A stretch of DNA of 64,000 nucleotides, taken from assembly GCA_963730065.1 (NCBI GenBank), contig CAVSQL010000007.1, forward strand, positions 124,001 to 188,000, given 5' to 3'. This DNA comes from UBA9676 sp963730065 (GTDB lineage Bacteria; Actinomycetota; Actinomycetes; Streptosporangiales; Streptosporangiaceae). Shown one piece after another: positions 16,011-24,537 of the stretch; positions within the stretch are counted from its first letter, which is position 1, and each line of letters opens with the position of its first letter. A program made the position numbers and the translations under genes. The notes under the pieces were generated by a model, which saw only the letters and a list, made by a program, of their open reading frames with translations, did no database searches and was not told where the DNA came from.

Positions 16011-17065
16011 ACGAGAACCGCAGAGAGGCGGGCCCGTCCACGGCCGAGGTGGAGGGGATGACCGCGCCCGAGATCCCGTTGCTGGAAGTGGCGGACCTGA
16101 AGACCTACTACCAGGTACGGCGCGGGCTGACCGAGCGGCTCACCCGCGCCCCCAAGCTGCAGGTGCACGCCGTGGACGGGGTCAGCTTCCGCCTGGCCCG
16201 CGGCGAGATGATGGCCCTGGTCGGGGAGTCCGGCTGCGGCAAGACCACCACTGCCCAGACGATCCTTGGCATGGTCAAGCCGACGAGCGGGTCGATCCGG
16301 CTGAACGGCACCAACATCGCCGCGCTGGACGAACGGCAGATGCGCCCGCTGCGGCGCACCCTGCAGATGATCTACCAGGACCCCTACGAGTCGCTCGACC
16401 CGCGCTTCCGGGTCAGGGAATCGGTGGAAGAGCCGATGCTCGTGCACGGGATAGGAAGCTCGCGGGCCCAGCGGGAGCAGCTAGCTGTGGAGGCGCTGGA
16501 CCGGGCCGGCCTTTCCCCCGCTCGGGTGTTCCTGGACCGGTTCCCGCACGAGCTGTCCGGCGGCCAGCGGCAGCGGGTCGCGATCGCCGCCGCGCTGGTG
16601 CTCGACCCCGCCCTGCTGCTCGCCGACGAGCCGGTGTCGATGCTGGACGTGTCGGTCCGGGCCGGGGTGCTGTCGCTGCTGGACACGCTGCGCCGGAACG
16701 GCGACATGGGAATCCTCATGATCACCCATGACCTGTCCACGGCGGCGCGTTTCGCCGACCGGATCGCGGTGATGTACCTGGGGCGCATCGTGGAGCACGG
16801 CCCGGCCTCCGACGTGGTGCGCAACCCGCAGCACCCGTACACCAAGGCGCTGCTGTCGGTGGTGCCCAAGCGCGATCCCCGTGAGCGGGCCACCCCGCAG
16901 ATCCTCACCGGCGAGACCCCGAACCCGGTGGACGTGCCCGCTGGCTGCCGGTTCCATCCCCGCTGCCCGGTGGCCGAGGAGCGCTGCCGCCTGGACGATC
17001 CGCAGTTGCATCTTCCCGCGTCTGCCACCAGCCCGGCCCACCAGGCCGCCTGCTTGCTCGTCTGA
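16007..17065 (+). CDS. ABC transporter ATPase, DppF/OppF type
   Basis: Partner ATPase of 352 residues: Walker A GESGCGKTT, Q-loop IYQDPYESLDPR, signature LSGGQRQR, Walker B LLADEPVS, H-loop ITHD, and the Cys-containing tail GCRFHPRCPVAEERC. The N-terminus has an extra leader of about 25 residues; the ATG at 16007 is set by the ATGA overlap. It ends the five-gene transporter operon; the next gene starts 121 bases on. Confidence 0.95.
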   Translation: MNENRREAGPSTAEVEGMTAPEIPLLEVADLKTYYQVRRGLTERLTRAPKLQVHAVDGVSFRLARGEMMALVGESGCGKTTTAQTILGMVKPTSGSIRLNGTNIAALDERQMRPLRRTLQMIYQDPYESLDPRFRVRESVEEPMLVHGIGSSRAQREQLAVEALDRAGLSPARVFLDRFPHELSGGQRQRVAIAAALVLDPALLLADEPVSMLDVSVRAGVLSLLDTLRRNGDMGILMITHDLSTAARFADRIAVMYLGRIVEHGPASDVVRNPQHPYTKALLSVVPKRDPRERATPQILTGETPNPVDVPAGCRFHPRCPVAEERCRLDDPQLHLPASATSPAHQAACLLV

Positions 17066-17106
17066 CGCCGCCCTTCCCCCGTAAGGGTGCGATGACCGAT
17101 GCTGGA

Positions 17107-17120
17107 GGCGCAGCTGCGCC
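17107..17120. terminator. Perfect 14-bp palindrome after the first ABC operon
   Basis: GGCGCAGCTGCGCC lies 42 bases past the last ATPase stop. It is fully self-complementary with no loop bases, so a hairpin would lose its centre; no T-run follows. It may contribute to transcription ending or be a protein site upstream of the GST gene. Confidence 0.25.
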
Positions 17121-17186
17121 CGCGCCCCACGGCACCGGGTCAGCCGGCCGCCAGCCGGGAGGAGCATCCGGAAAGGGGAGACGCCG

Positions 17187-18179
17187 ATGACCGGCACCAC
17201 TGCCGCCGTGGCCAGCCCGGTGGATTTCGGCCGTTACGGCGATTACACGGCGAAGAGACCCGCCGCCCCGGACGGCAGCTTCCAGCGGCCGGTCTACCCC
17301 TTCACCGGCCGCATCACGGCGGACGGCTCCAGCGGGTACGGGGCCGAGCCCGGCCGGTACCACCTCTACGTTTCCCTCGCCTGCCCGTGGGCGCAGCGCA
17401 GCGCCATCGTGCGGCGGCTGGTGGGCCTGGAGGACGTGGTCTCGCTGTCGGTGGTGGACCCCGTCCGCGACGGGCGGGGCTGGGCGTTCCGCGACGGCCC
17501 GGGATACACCCCCGACCCGGTGAACGGATTCACCCTGATCCGGCAGGCGTACGACGCGACCGAGCCGGGCTACGACGGGCACATATCGGTCCCGGTGCTG
17601 TGGGACCGCCGCACCTCGCGGATCGTCTCGAACAACTTCCCCGACATCACCATCGACCTGGAGACCCAGTTCGGAGCGTGGGCCACCCCCGGCGTCGATC
17701 TCTACCCGGCGGCGCTACGGCCGCGGATCGACGAGCTCAACGAACGCGTCTACACCGACGTCAACAACGGCGTGTACCGGTGCGGGTTCGCCACCTCGCA
17801 GGCGGCCTACGACGCGGCGGTCGCCCCGCTCTTCGCCACGCTCGACGACCTCGACCGGCGGCTGGCCAGCCGCCGGTACCTGTTCGGGGACACGGTCACC
17901 GAGGCCGACGTGCGGCTCTGGGTGACCCTGGCCCGGTTCGACCCGGTCTACGTCACGCACTTCAAGGCCAACCTGCGCCGGCTCGCCGACTACCCGCACC
18001 TGTGGCCCTACGCCCGCGACCTGTACCAGCAGCCGGCGTTCCGGGAGACCACCAGCTTCGATCACATCAAGCGCCACTATTTCGGCACCCACCCCCACCT
18101 CAACCCATCCCGCATCGTCCCGGCCGGCCCCCTGCTGAACTGGGACGCCCCGCACGATCGTGCCCGCCTGGCCAGCTGA
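17187..18179 (+). CDS. Glutathione S-transferase, Xi class (glutathionyl-hydroquinone reductase-like)
   Basis: Cytoplasmic 330-residue enzyme of the YqjG/ECM4 family. The catalytic motif is SLACPWAQR with Cys66; the family segments SVPVLWDRRTSRIVSNN and NNGVYRCGFATSQ are present. Xi-class enzymes reductively remove thiol adducts from hydroquinones. Actinobacteria mostly use mycothiol, so the natural thiol partner is open. ATG at 17187 follows AAAGGGGAG. It stands alone and converges on the deacetylase-family gene. Confidence 0.93.
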   Translation: MTGTTAAVASPVDFGRYGDYTAKRPAAPDGSFQRPVYPFTGRITADGSSGYGAEPGRYHLYVSLACPWAQRSAIVRRLVGLEDVVSLSVVDPVRDGRGWAFRDGPGYTPDPVNGFTLIRQAYDATEPGYDGHISVPVLWDRRTSRIVSNNFPDITIDLETQFGAWATPGVDLYPAALRPRIDELNERVYTDVNNGVYRCGFATSQAAYDAAVAPLFATLDDLDRRLASRRYLFGDTVTEADVRLWVTLARFDPVYVTHFKANLRRLADYPHLWPYARDLYQQPAFRETTSFDHIKRHYFGTHPHLNPSRIVPAGPLLNWDAPHDRARLAS

Positions 18180-18242
18180 GGTCCTCCTCTGGCCTCACCT
18201 CCCACGGCTTCGTGTCATGATCACGTCCGTTTTGTGGTGATT

Positions 18243-18265
18243 CCCGGGTGACGCAAACCCGTGGG
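18243..18265. terminator. Possible bidirectional hairpin between convergent genes
   Basis: CCCGGGT and ACCCGTGGG can pair around GACGCAA with one bulged T. It sits in the 103-base gap between two convergent 3' ends, where a shared terminator would be expected. No clear T-run. Confidence 0.35.
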
Positions 18266-18282
18266 TAGTCAGGTCGGGCGCG

Positions 18283-19376
18283 CTAAGGCCTGTCGTGGGA
18301 GGCACTGGCGGCGCCCTTGAGGGCCGCCACCGCGAGCGGGCCGAGGGTGGGCAGGTCGTAGCCGCCTTCCTGGATCAGGACGGTGGGGCCGAGCGCGGCG
18401 GCGGCCCGGGCCGCCTGGCGGTAGCCGCCCTCGCTGACCCGCAGCGGGCTCTCCGGGTCGGACTCGGCCGCGTCCAGGCCCAGCGATACCACGATCGCGT
18501 CAGGCCGGTGCGCGGCGGCCTCGGCGCACAGGGCCGCGACGGCGGCGAGCCAGCCGCCGTCGCCGGTGCCCGGCGCCAGAGGCAGGTTGCGGTTGGCGCC
18601 GGCCCCCTCGCCCTCACCCTGCTCCCGGGCGTAGCCGGCGTAGTGCGGGAACCAGCCCGCGCCCGGGTCCACGTGCACGGATCCGTAGAAGACATCGGCG
18701 CGGGTGTAGAAGATCATCTGGGTGCCGTTGCCGTGGTGGGCGTCGATGTCGATGACCGCCACCCGGTCCGCGCCCGCGGCCCGCAGCGCCTGGGCGGCGA
18801 TCGCGGCGTTGTTGAGATAACAGGAGCCGCCGTAGGCGGCGCGGGTGACGTGATGGCCGGGCGGCCGGCACAGCGCGTAGGCCACGGGGGTTCCCGCACT
18901 GACGAGGTCGGCGGCGGTCAGGGCGGCGTCGGCGGAGGCCCGGATCGCCTCCCAGCTGCCGGGGCCGATCAGGGTCATCGTGTCGTAGCAGTACAGCCCG
19001 GCCCGGCCGTGCAGGGCCGGCGGGGATGCGGCTCCAGCCCGGCCAGCAGGCCCGGGGTGGGGAAGACATACGGGACGACCCGGTCACGGCCGTACTGCGC
19101 CGGGTAGCCCGCCTTCTCCCAGGCCGCCCAGACCCCGGCGAGGTGGTCGAGCAGCGCGCCGTCGTGCACCGCCCGCAGGATCTCATCGCCGTGGGGCCGG
19201 GCCTCGACGATGGGCGCGCCCTCGGCCACGAGCGCGTCGCGCAGCACCAGCGCCCGGGCCGGCACCTCGGTGCCCACGTCACGCACGCCGAGCCAGACCT
19301 CGCCGCCGGGCTCGTGGCGCAGGCAGTCCTCGCTCCAGACCACCGGGATGGCCAGGCCCACGGGCTGTTCGCTCAC
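18283..19376 (-). pseudogene. Histone-deacetylase/acetylpolyamine-amidohydrolase family gene, one frameshift
   Basis: Zinc-dependent deacetylase-fold enzyme split into two frames. The N-terminal part (GTG at 19376, down to about 19025) ends FPTPGLLAGLEPHP. The C-terminal part (about 19015 to 18283) carries the catalytic features RPPGHHVTRAAYGG, VIDIDAHHGNGTQ, SLGLDAAESDPES and IQEGGYD. Adding one C to the CCCC run beside GCCGGC at 19016-19021 joins them as LEPHPPPALHGRAGLYCYD, giving about 364 residues, normal for the family. The first frame stops at 18975, where ATGA also offers an internal start, so two coupled products are formally possible. A sequence error is as likely as decay. A divergent DUF427 gene lies upstream. 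Confidence 0.85.
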
Positions 19377-19475
19377 GCTGGCAGGTTACGTCGCAGGAAC
19401 GGCCGGATGACGTGTTGGTCTGCTCCGGCTGGTCGCAGGCGGAATCATCGCGGCCGCCGGGAGGTTGCCGAGATT

Positions 19476-19841
19476 ATGACTTCCGGGCACCAGATCACGA
19501 TCACACCGACCCAGCTTCATGTCGAGGTCAGCCTCGGCGGTGAGAAGCTCGCCGAATCGGACCGGGCCGTCCTGCTCGAGGAGACGGGGATGCCGGGCCG
19601 CTACTACCTGCCACGGCAGGATGTGCGCACCGGACTGCTGAGCCCCACCAGCCGCCACACCACCTGCCCGTTCAAGGGCCAGGCGTCGTACTGGTCGGCC
19701 GAGGTCGGCGGCGAGGTCCACGAGAACCTGGTGTGGAGCTACGAGACGCCGATCCCGCAGGCCGAGGGCATCACCGGCCTCATGTGCTTCTACAACGACC
19801 GGGTCGAGCTGACCGTCGACGGCCAGCGCCAGCCCGCCTGA
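19476..19841 (+). CDS. DUF427-family protein
   Basis: A 121-residue single-domain protein. Family motifs: LAESDRAVLLEETGMPGRYYLPRQDV is typical of the start (here residues 23-48), followed by TTCPFKGQASYWS and ITGLMCFYNDRVELTVDG. The family has a small beta-rich fold with no proven reaction. ATG at 19476 has GGGAGG 11 bases upstream. It ends 7 bases from the convergent cupin gene. Confidence 0.9.
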   Translation: MTSGHQITITPTQLHVEVSLGGEKLAESDRAVLLEETGMPGRYYLPRQDVRTGLLSPTSRHTTCPFKGQASYWSAEVGGEVHENLVWSYETPIPQAEGITGLMCFYNDRVELTVDGQRQPA

Positions 19842-19848
19842 CCCGGCG

Positions 19849-20385
19849 TCAGCGGAACAGCCCTTCGATGTAGCTGGCGCCGATCCCCGCCTTCTCGTAG
19901 TGCTCCTTGCACAGCGTGATGTAGTCGAACACGTCGAAATACCCGGTGGGCTGGCCGCTCTCGTCCAGCCAGATCAGCGGTCCGGTGACGTTGAAGGTCA
20001 CCCTCATCGGCTCCTCGGACTCATACGCCACGAGCGTGTGCGCCTCGCCCGGCGCCTCATAAATCCAGTCCCCGGCGGTCGCTATCCAGTCGTGCTCGAG
20101 GTAGCCCCACCTGCCGGAGATCGTGTACGCGAAGACCTGCTGCGGATGGTAGTGACGGTTGACCAGGCCCGCCCCCCGGCACATCAGGACGTCGCACCAC
20201 CGGTTCTGGCTCGGCGAAATCCACAGCGGGCGGGTTCCCACCGTCTCTGACAACGGGGCGTAGAACCGGTCGTCGTCGGTCGCCGCCTGCGAGATGTAGG
20301 CCTCCGGCGCCGCACCGTGCCGGAACACCTGCTCGATCGGCTTCAGGTCCCGCCAGAACTCGCCACCACCTGATTGCGCCACCAT
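19849..20385 (-). CDS. Cupin of the 2,4'-dihydroxyacetophenone dioxygenase family
   Basis: About 178 residues, single cupin domain. The metal-binding set is visible in LVNRHYHPQQVFAYTISG and in EAPGEAHTLVAY. Close family segments are RPLWISPSQNRWCDVLMCRG and LDESGQPTGYFDVFDYI. Members cleave activated C-C bonds using non-haem iron, but the substrate here is not certain. The start is uncertain: ATG at 20385 has GGGAGG very close, GTG at 20382 is spaced better, and a GTG at 20427 has no ribosome-binding site. It follows a VOC gene and a TetR gene on the same strand, so it is probably under that regulator. Confidence 0.82.
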   Translation of the reverse strand: MVAQSGGGEFWRDLKPIEQVFRHGAAPEAYISQAATDDDRFYAPLSETVGTRPLWISPSQNRWCDVLMCRGAGLVNRHYHPQQVFAYTISGRWGYLEHDWIATAGDWIYEAPGEAHTLVAYESEEPMRVTFNVTGPLIWLDESGQPTGYFDVFDYITLCKEHYEKAGIGASYIEGLFR

Positions 20386-20458
20386 TCCTCCCAGGAGCTC
20401 GGCGTCATGATCAGGTTCCCACCGCACCTGGGGACAGGCAAGCCTCCCGGAGCCGCCG

Positions 20459-20845
20459 CTAGATGTCGACCCGGCCGTCGAACATATGGGCCGCGTCCGG
20501 CCGGACCAGCTGGTACACCGCGTACCGCTGCCCGGCCGCCATCGTGAACGTCGCGCACGGGCCGTGCGGGATCTCCAGTTCGTGCACGGCGATGTTCCGC
20601 TGGCGCAGTTCCCCGACCGTGGCGGTGTAGTCGGCCACCCGGTAGACCAGGATCGGGCCTGCCCCGTGCAGGTGCCCGGCGAGCAGGATCGCCGGCCCGG
20701 GCTCTCCCACGCGCACGCAGGCCACGGTGGTCCCCATGCCGCGTACCTTCCAGATCAGCTCGGCACCCAGCGTTTCGACATAGCGCTGCACCTCGCCGTC
20801 GACGTCGGCCGCGGGGGTATAGATGTAATCCAGCGACCCGAACAT
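20459..20845 (-). CDS. VOC-family (glyoxalase/bleomycin-resistance fold) protein
   Basis: A 128-residue vicinal-oxygen-chelate fold protein: SLDYIYTPAADVDGEVQRY, GAELIWKV, YRVADYTATVGELRQ and GPCATFTMAAGQRYAVYQLV. The family includes dioxygenases, isomerases and binding proteins; no reaction can be assigned. ATG at 20845 follows GAGGTGG and lies 8 bases after the TetR stop; a GTG at 20857 would overlap it. Middle gene of TetR-VOC-cupin. Confidence 0.88.
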   Translation of the reverse strand: MFGSLDYIYTPAADVDGEVQRYVETLGAELIWKVRGMGTTVACVRVGEPGPAILLAGHLHGAGPILVYRVADYTATVGELRQRNIAVHELEIPHGPCATFTMAAGQRYAVYQLVRPDAAHMFDGRVDI

Positions 20846-20853
20846 CGGCCACC

Positions 20854-21534
20854 TCACTCGCTGCCGGGGCCGACGGCCGCTCCGGCGATCGGCTCGGCTT
20901 GCGGGTCCATCAGCTGGGTGTAGATGGTGTCACCGATCCAGGCCTCGTATTCGTCCAGCGTCCACCCGCGGCCGGTGACCAGGCCGCGGTAGGCCCACGG
21001 CCCGGCATAGAACCACAGGATGTCGGCGGCGCGGGCGACGCTCAGCCCGGGGCGCAAGGCGCCTTGCTGGTGGAAGCCGTTCGCGGCCATGGTCATCCCG
21101 CGCAGGAGCTGGTCCTGGTGCTCACGCCACAGGCCGGCGATCTCGGGATCGGTGCTGGCGGCCGATTCGATGACGGCGAGCACGGGCGCGATGCGGGCGC
21201 CGGTATCGCGCAGGTGGCGGGCGAAGATGCGCGCCTTGTCCCGCGGGTCACCGGCATCGCTGATGGCCTGGACGAAGGGGCGTTCGGGTACCGGCACGGG
21301 CTCGTCGTCGCCGGCGACGGCGACATCAAACACGGCCGACAGGATCGCCGGCTTGCCGCCGAACACCGCGTAGACGGTCTGCCAGGCCACGTCCGCCTGG
21401 TCGGCGATCTCGCGGATGGTCGTCCTGGCGTAGCCCTGCCGGACGAACAGCTCATGGGCGGCGGCGAGAATGCCGCGCCTGGTCTGCCTCGCCCGCTTCT
21501 GGCGGCGCCCCTCGGGCGCCTTGACGTCGGCCAT
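20854..21534 (-). CDS. TetR-family transcriptional regulator
   Basis: A 226-residue repressor type. The N-terminal helix-turn-helix is typical: RRGILAAAHELFVRQGYARTTIREIADQADV, spanning about residues 19-50, then VAWQTVYAVFGGKPAIL. The ligand domain is not diagnostic. It heads the TetR-VOC-cupin operon and is divergent from a methyltransferase gene, with palindromes in the 71-base gap. Confidence 0.93.
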   Translation of the reverse strand: MADVKAPEGRRQKRARQTRRGILAAAHELFVRQGYARTTIREIADQADVAWQTVYAVFGGKPAILSAVFDVAVAGDDEPVPVPERPFVQAISDAGDPRDKARIFARHLRDTGARIAPVLAVIESAASTDPEIAGLWREHQDQLLRGMTMAANGFHQQGALRPGLSVARAADILWFYAGPWAYRGLVTGRGWTLDEYEAWIGDTIYTQLMDPQAEPIAGAAVGPGSE

Positions 21535-21539
21535 GCCTT

Positions 21540-21586
21540 AGAGTAACACTCTGAAGATAGAGTATGCCTCTAATAATAAATTAGAG
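21540..21586. promoter_or_regulatory. Likely TetR operator region between divergent genes
   Basis: The AT-rich gap holds CTCTAAT-AATAA-ATTAGAG (21568-21586, perfect 7-bp arms) and AGAGT-AAC-ACTCT (21540-21552, perfect 5-bp arms). The two share an AGAG/CTCT edge. A third palindrome, TAGAGCTCTA (21582-21591), overlaps. Their place between the TetR gene and the methyltransferase suggests control of both directions. Confidence 0.65.
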
Positions 21587-21605
21587 CTCTACCGAGGAGG
21601 TCCCG

Positions 21606-22721
21606 ATGAGCACCAGCTACCGGATCATGTACCGCCTGGGCTTCATCCCCTGGGAGCACACCGAGCCGCCCCCAGCGCTGGCCACCCTGATCGAGGGCCC
21701 GGATGCCCTGCCGCCGGGCGACATGCTCGACATCGGCTGCGGCACCGGCCACGACGCCATCTACGCCGCACGCCACGACTGGAATGTGACCGGCCTGGAC
21801 ATCGTCCCCCGCGCGCTGGAGCGCGCCCGCCGCAACGCCCGGGCCGCCGGGGCGGCCGTGCGGTTCCTGCAGGCCGATATCTCGCAGGCCGGCCACGGCG
21901 AGCTCGGCGCTGGCAACTACACCCTCCTGCTCGACGGCGGCTGCCTGCACGGCCTCACACCCGCCCGGCTCCAGCGCGCCGCCGCCGCCCTCACCGAAGC
22001 GGCCAAGCCCGGCGCGGCCCTGCTGATGTTCGCGTTCGCACCTGGCCGCCGGGGCCCCATCCCCCGCGGCGTCGACCCCGCACAGCTGCCAGCCCTCTTC
22101 CCCGGGTGGGACCTGGACTTCAGCCGCCCCGCCACCGACGTGAAGCTGTCAGGCCCGGCGCGCAACGCCAGCCCCTCCTGGCACCAGCTCGTCCGGCGTT
22201 CGCCGGCCCGCCACGGTGGTGACTCTGGCGGCTCTGCTCACCCTGCTCCTGCCCGGCCCACCGCCCGGATGACGGCCCGTCGCTGGGTTAGCATCGGTAG
22301 CCATGTCGAGTCCCCCGGTCGCGCCGCAGCGGCCCGCTACGCCCGGCGCCGACCCTTACGCGTGGATGCGGGACGCCGCCGATCCGGCTATGCGGGCCTA
22401 CCTGGCCGCCGAGCGCTCCTACTACGACCGGGAGATGGCCCGCACCGCTACGGTCCGGGACCGGCTGAGGCACGAGATGTCCGCCCGGGAGGCACCGGCC
22501 GCCGAGTCGGTGAGCTGGCGGCGCGGGGAGTACGCCTACTTCACCCGGACGCTGCCCGGGCGCGAGCACGAGCAGTTCTGCCGCCGCCGGGTGCGCGGCC
22601 CGGATGGCGGGCCCGTGGCCGGCCGCCCGGCGGCCGTGGCGGGCAGCGCAGGAGCCGAGGCGGGCAGCGCAGGGGCCGTGGCGGGCAGCGCAGGGGCCGT
22701 GGCGGGCAGCCCGCCGGCTGA
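21606..22721 (+). CDS. Class I SAM-dependent methyltransferase; real end probably near 22222
   Basis: Small-molecule methyltransferase. Motif I is LDIGCGTGHDAIYAARH, motif II/acidic VTGLDIVPRALERARRNA, and motif IV region NYTLLLDGGCLHGLTP. The catalytic domain is complete by about residue 200 (PSWHQLVRR). After that the frame runs on, Arg/Gly-rich, for some 170 codons into the next gene's coding region without any family match. One base added near GCCGGC at 22202-22207 would bring a TGA at 22220-22222, giving about 205 residues, the usual size. GAGGAGG precedes the ATG by six bases. It is divergent from the TetR gene and probably under its operator. Confidence 0.85.
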   Translation: MSTSYRIMYRLGFIPWEHTEPPPALATLIEGPDALPPGDMLDIGCGTGHDAIYAARHDWNVTGLDIVPRALERARRNARAAGAAVRFLQADISQAGHGELGAGNYTLLLDGGCLHGLTPARLQRAAAALTEAAKPGAALLMFAFAPGRRGPIPRGVDPAQLPALFPGWDLDFSRPATDVKLSGPARNASPSWHQLVRRSPARHGGDSGGSAHPAPARPTARMTARRWVSIGSHVESPGRAAAARYARRRPLRVDAGRRRSGYAGLPGRRALLLRPGDGPHRYGPGPAEARDVRPGGTGRRVGELAARGVRLLHPDAARARARAVLPPPGARPGWRARGRPPGGRGGQRRSRGGQRRGRGGQRRGRGGQPAG

Positions 22722-24525
22722 GGTGCTGCTGGACGAGAACCTGCTGCTGGACGAGCCGGACTCGGGCGGCGACTACGTGGCGCTCGGCGTGCGGGAGGTC
22801 AGCCCCGACGGCGCGCTGCTCGCCTACTCGGTGGACTTCGACGGCGACGAGATCTACCAGCTGCGGATCAGGGACCTGGCCAGCGGCCAGGACCTGGTGA
22901 CCGGGGCGGGGCGGCCGGAGCGGATCGGGCGCACGTACTACGGGCTGGCCTGGGCGGCGGACTCGCGGTCGCTGTTCTACATCGTGACCAACGCCGCCTA
23001 CCGGGCTTACCAGGTCTGGCGGCACGACATCGGCACCGATCCCGGCCGGGACGTGCTGGTGTTTACCGAGCAGGACGAGCGCTTCGACATCATTGTGCGG
23101 GCGACCCGCAGTGGCGTGTACATCCTGCTGGAAACCGAAAGCCGTGACACCACCGAGACGCTCGTCATCCCGGCGAACCAGCCGGACGCCGCGCCGCTCG
23201 TTCTGCAGGAAAGGCGGAAGGGGGTGGAGTACCGGGCCGATCACGCCGACGGCCCGGATGGGGGCGAGTTCTACCTGGTCACTAACGACGAGGCGGCCGA
23301 ATTCCGGCTCGTGCGCGGCCCGGTCGCGCACGCGGCGGGGCCGGGCGGCTGGACCGAGGTGATCGCCGGCTCCGACGGCACGCGGCTGGTGTCGTGCGAC
23401 GTGTTCGGCCGGTTCCTGGTGGTGGAGCAGCGGCGGGACGCGGCCACGCAGCTGCGCGTGGTCGACCGGGAGACGGGGGAACAGCGGCTCATCGAGGCCG
23501 CCGGGCCGGAGGTGGCGCTGGCGCTGGCGGTCAACGAGGACTACCGGGCGGCCGCGGTGACCGTACGCACCCAGTCGCTCGTCGACCCGCCGAGCTGGCA
23601 TGACGTGGACCTGGCCAGCGGCGGGTGCCGGCTGCGCAAGCAGCAGGAGGTGCCCGGCTACGACCCGGGCGGCTACCGGACGCGGCGGATCACCGCGCCC
23701 GCGCCGGACGGGACCGCGATCCCGGTGACGGTCGCCTACCGCGCCGGGCTGCCGCAGGACGGCACCGCGCCCTGCCTGCTCTACGGCTACGGGGCCTACG
23801 AGTCCTGCGAGTGGCCGGAGTTCAGCCTGCCGGTGGCGAGCCTGCTCGACCGCGGCTACCTGTACGCGGTCGCGCACGTGCGGGGCGGCGGCGAGGGCGG
23901 CCGGCGCTGGTGGCTGCAGGGCCGGCTGGACCGCAAGCGCACCACGTTCACCGATTTCATCGCGGCGGCCGACGCCCTGGCCGCGGGTGGGTGGGCGGCG
24001 GGCGGCGCGATCGTCTCCCGCGGCCTGTCCGCGGGCGGCCTGCTGCAGGGCGCGGTCTACTCGATGGCCCCGCGGCGCTGGCGGGCGGTGGTGGCCGAGG
24101 TGCCGTTCGTGGACGCGGTCAACTCGATGCTCGACCCCACCATCCCGCTCACCATCGGCGAGTGGGACGAGTGGGGCGACCCGCGCGAGCCGGCGATGCG
24201 GGCGTACATGGAGTCCTACAGCCCCTACGACAACGTGCCGGCCGGGCCCCGGCCGGATCTGCTGGTCACCGGCAGCCTGCACGACCCCCGGGTGCTGGTG
24301 CACGAGCCCGCCAAGTGGGTGGCCAAGCTGCGGGCGGCCAGCCCGGCCAGCCCGGCCGGAGTGGACGGCGCGGACGGCGATGGCCGGGTGCTGTTCCGGC
24401 CGGAATTGGGGGCCGCGGCGCACGTGGGCCCCAGCGGCCGCTACGGCAAGCTCGCCTACGAGGCCGAGATCCTCGCGTTCATCCTGGACGCGGCCGGCCG
24501 GGACGCCGGGGACGGGCCCGGCTGA
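22303..24525 (+). CDS. S9-family peptidase, oligopeptidase B/prolyl oligopeptidase type
   Basis: Cytoplasmic serine peptidase of 740 residues, with an N-terminal seven-bladed propeller and a C-terminal alpha/beta hydrolase domain. The triad is visible: Ser576 in RGLSAGGLLQG, Asp661 in SLHDPRVLVHEPAKW, His707 in AAAHVGPSGRYGK. The propeller contains a repetitive GSAGAVA insert (about residues 113-136). There is no Shine-Dalgarno site, but a TAGCAT hexamer ends nine bases before the ATG, as in leaderless actinobacterial genes. OpB-type enzymes cut short peptides after basic residues; specificity here is inferred from family only. Confidence 0.93.
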   Translation: MSSPPVAPQRPATPGADPYAWMRDAADPAMRAYLAAERSYYDREMARTATVRDRLRHEMSAREAPAAESVSWRRGEYAYFTRTLPGREHEQFCRRRVRGPDGGPVAGRPAAVAGSAGAEAGSAGAVAGSAGAVAGSPPAEVLLDENLLLDEPDSGGDYVALGVREVSPDGALLAYSVDFDGDEIYQLRIRDLASGQDLVTGAGRPERIGRTYYGLAWAADSRSLFYIVTNAAYRAYQVWRHDIGTDPGRDVLVFTEQDERFDIIVRATRSGVYILLETESRDTTETLVIPANQPDAAPLVLQERRKGVEYRADHADGPDGGEFYLVTNDEAAEFRLVRGPVAHAAGPGGWTEVIAGSDGTRLVSCDVFGRFLVVEQRRDAATQLRVVDRETGEQRLIEAAGPEVALALAVNEDYRAAAVTVRTQSLVDPPSWHDVDLASGGCRLRKQQEVPGYDPGGYRTRRITAPAPDGTAIPVTVAYRAGLPQDGTAPCLLYGYGAYESCEWPEFSLPVASLLDRGYLYAVAHVRGGGEGGRRWWLQGRLDRKRTTFTDFIAAADALAAGGWAAGGAIVSRGLSAGGLLQGAVYSMAPRRWRAVVAEVPFVDAVNSMLDPTIPLTIGEWDEWGDPREPAMRAYMESYSPYDNVPAGPRPDLLVTGSLHDPRVLVHEPAKWVAKLRAASPASPAGVDGADGDGRVLFRPELGAAAHVGPSGRYGKLAYEAEILAFILDAAGRDAGDGPG
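22639..22710. repeat. Tandem 21-bp units inside the S9 peptidase gene
   Basis: Three units of gcgggcagcgcaggggccgtg (first with two changes) plus a partial fourth encode AGSAGAE/V repeats. In frame, in a propeller loop, so probably tolerated. Confidence 0.93.
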
Positions 24526-24537
24526 GGCGGCCGGCCG

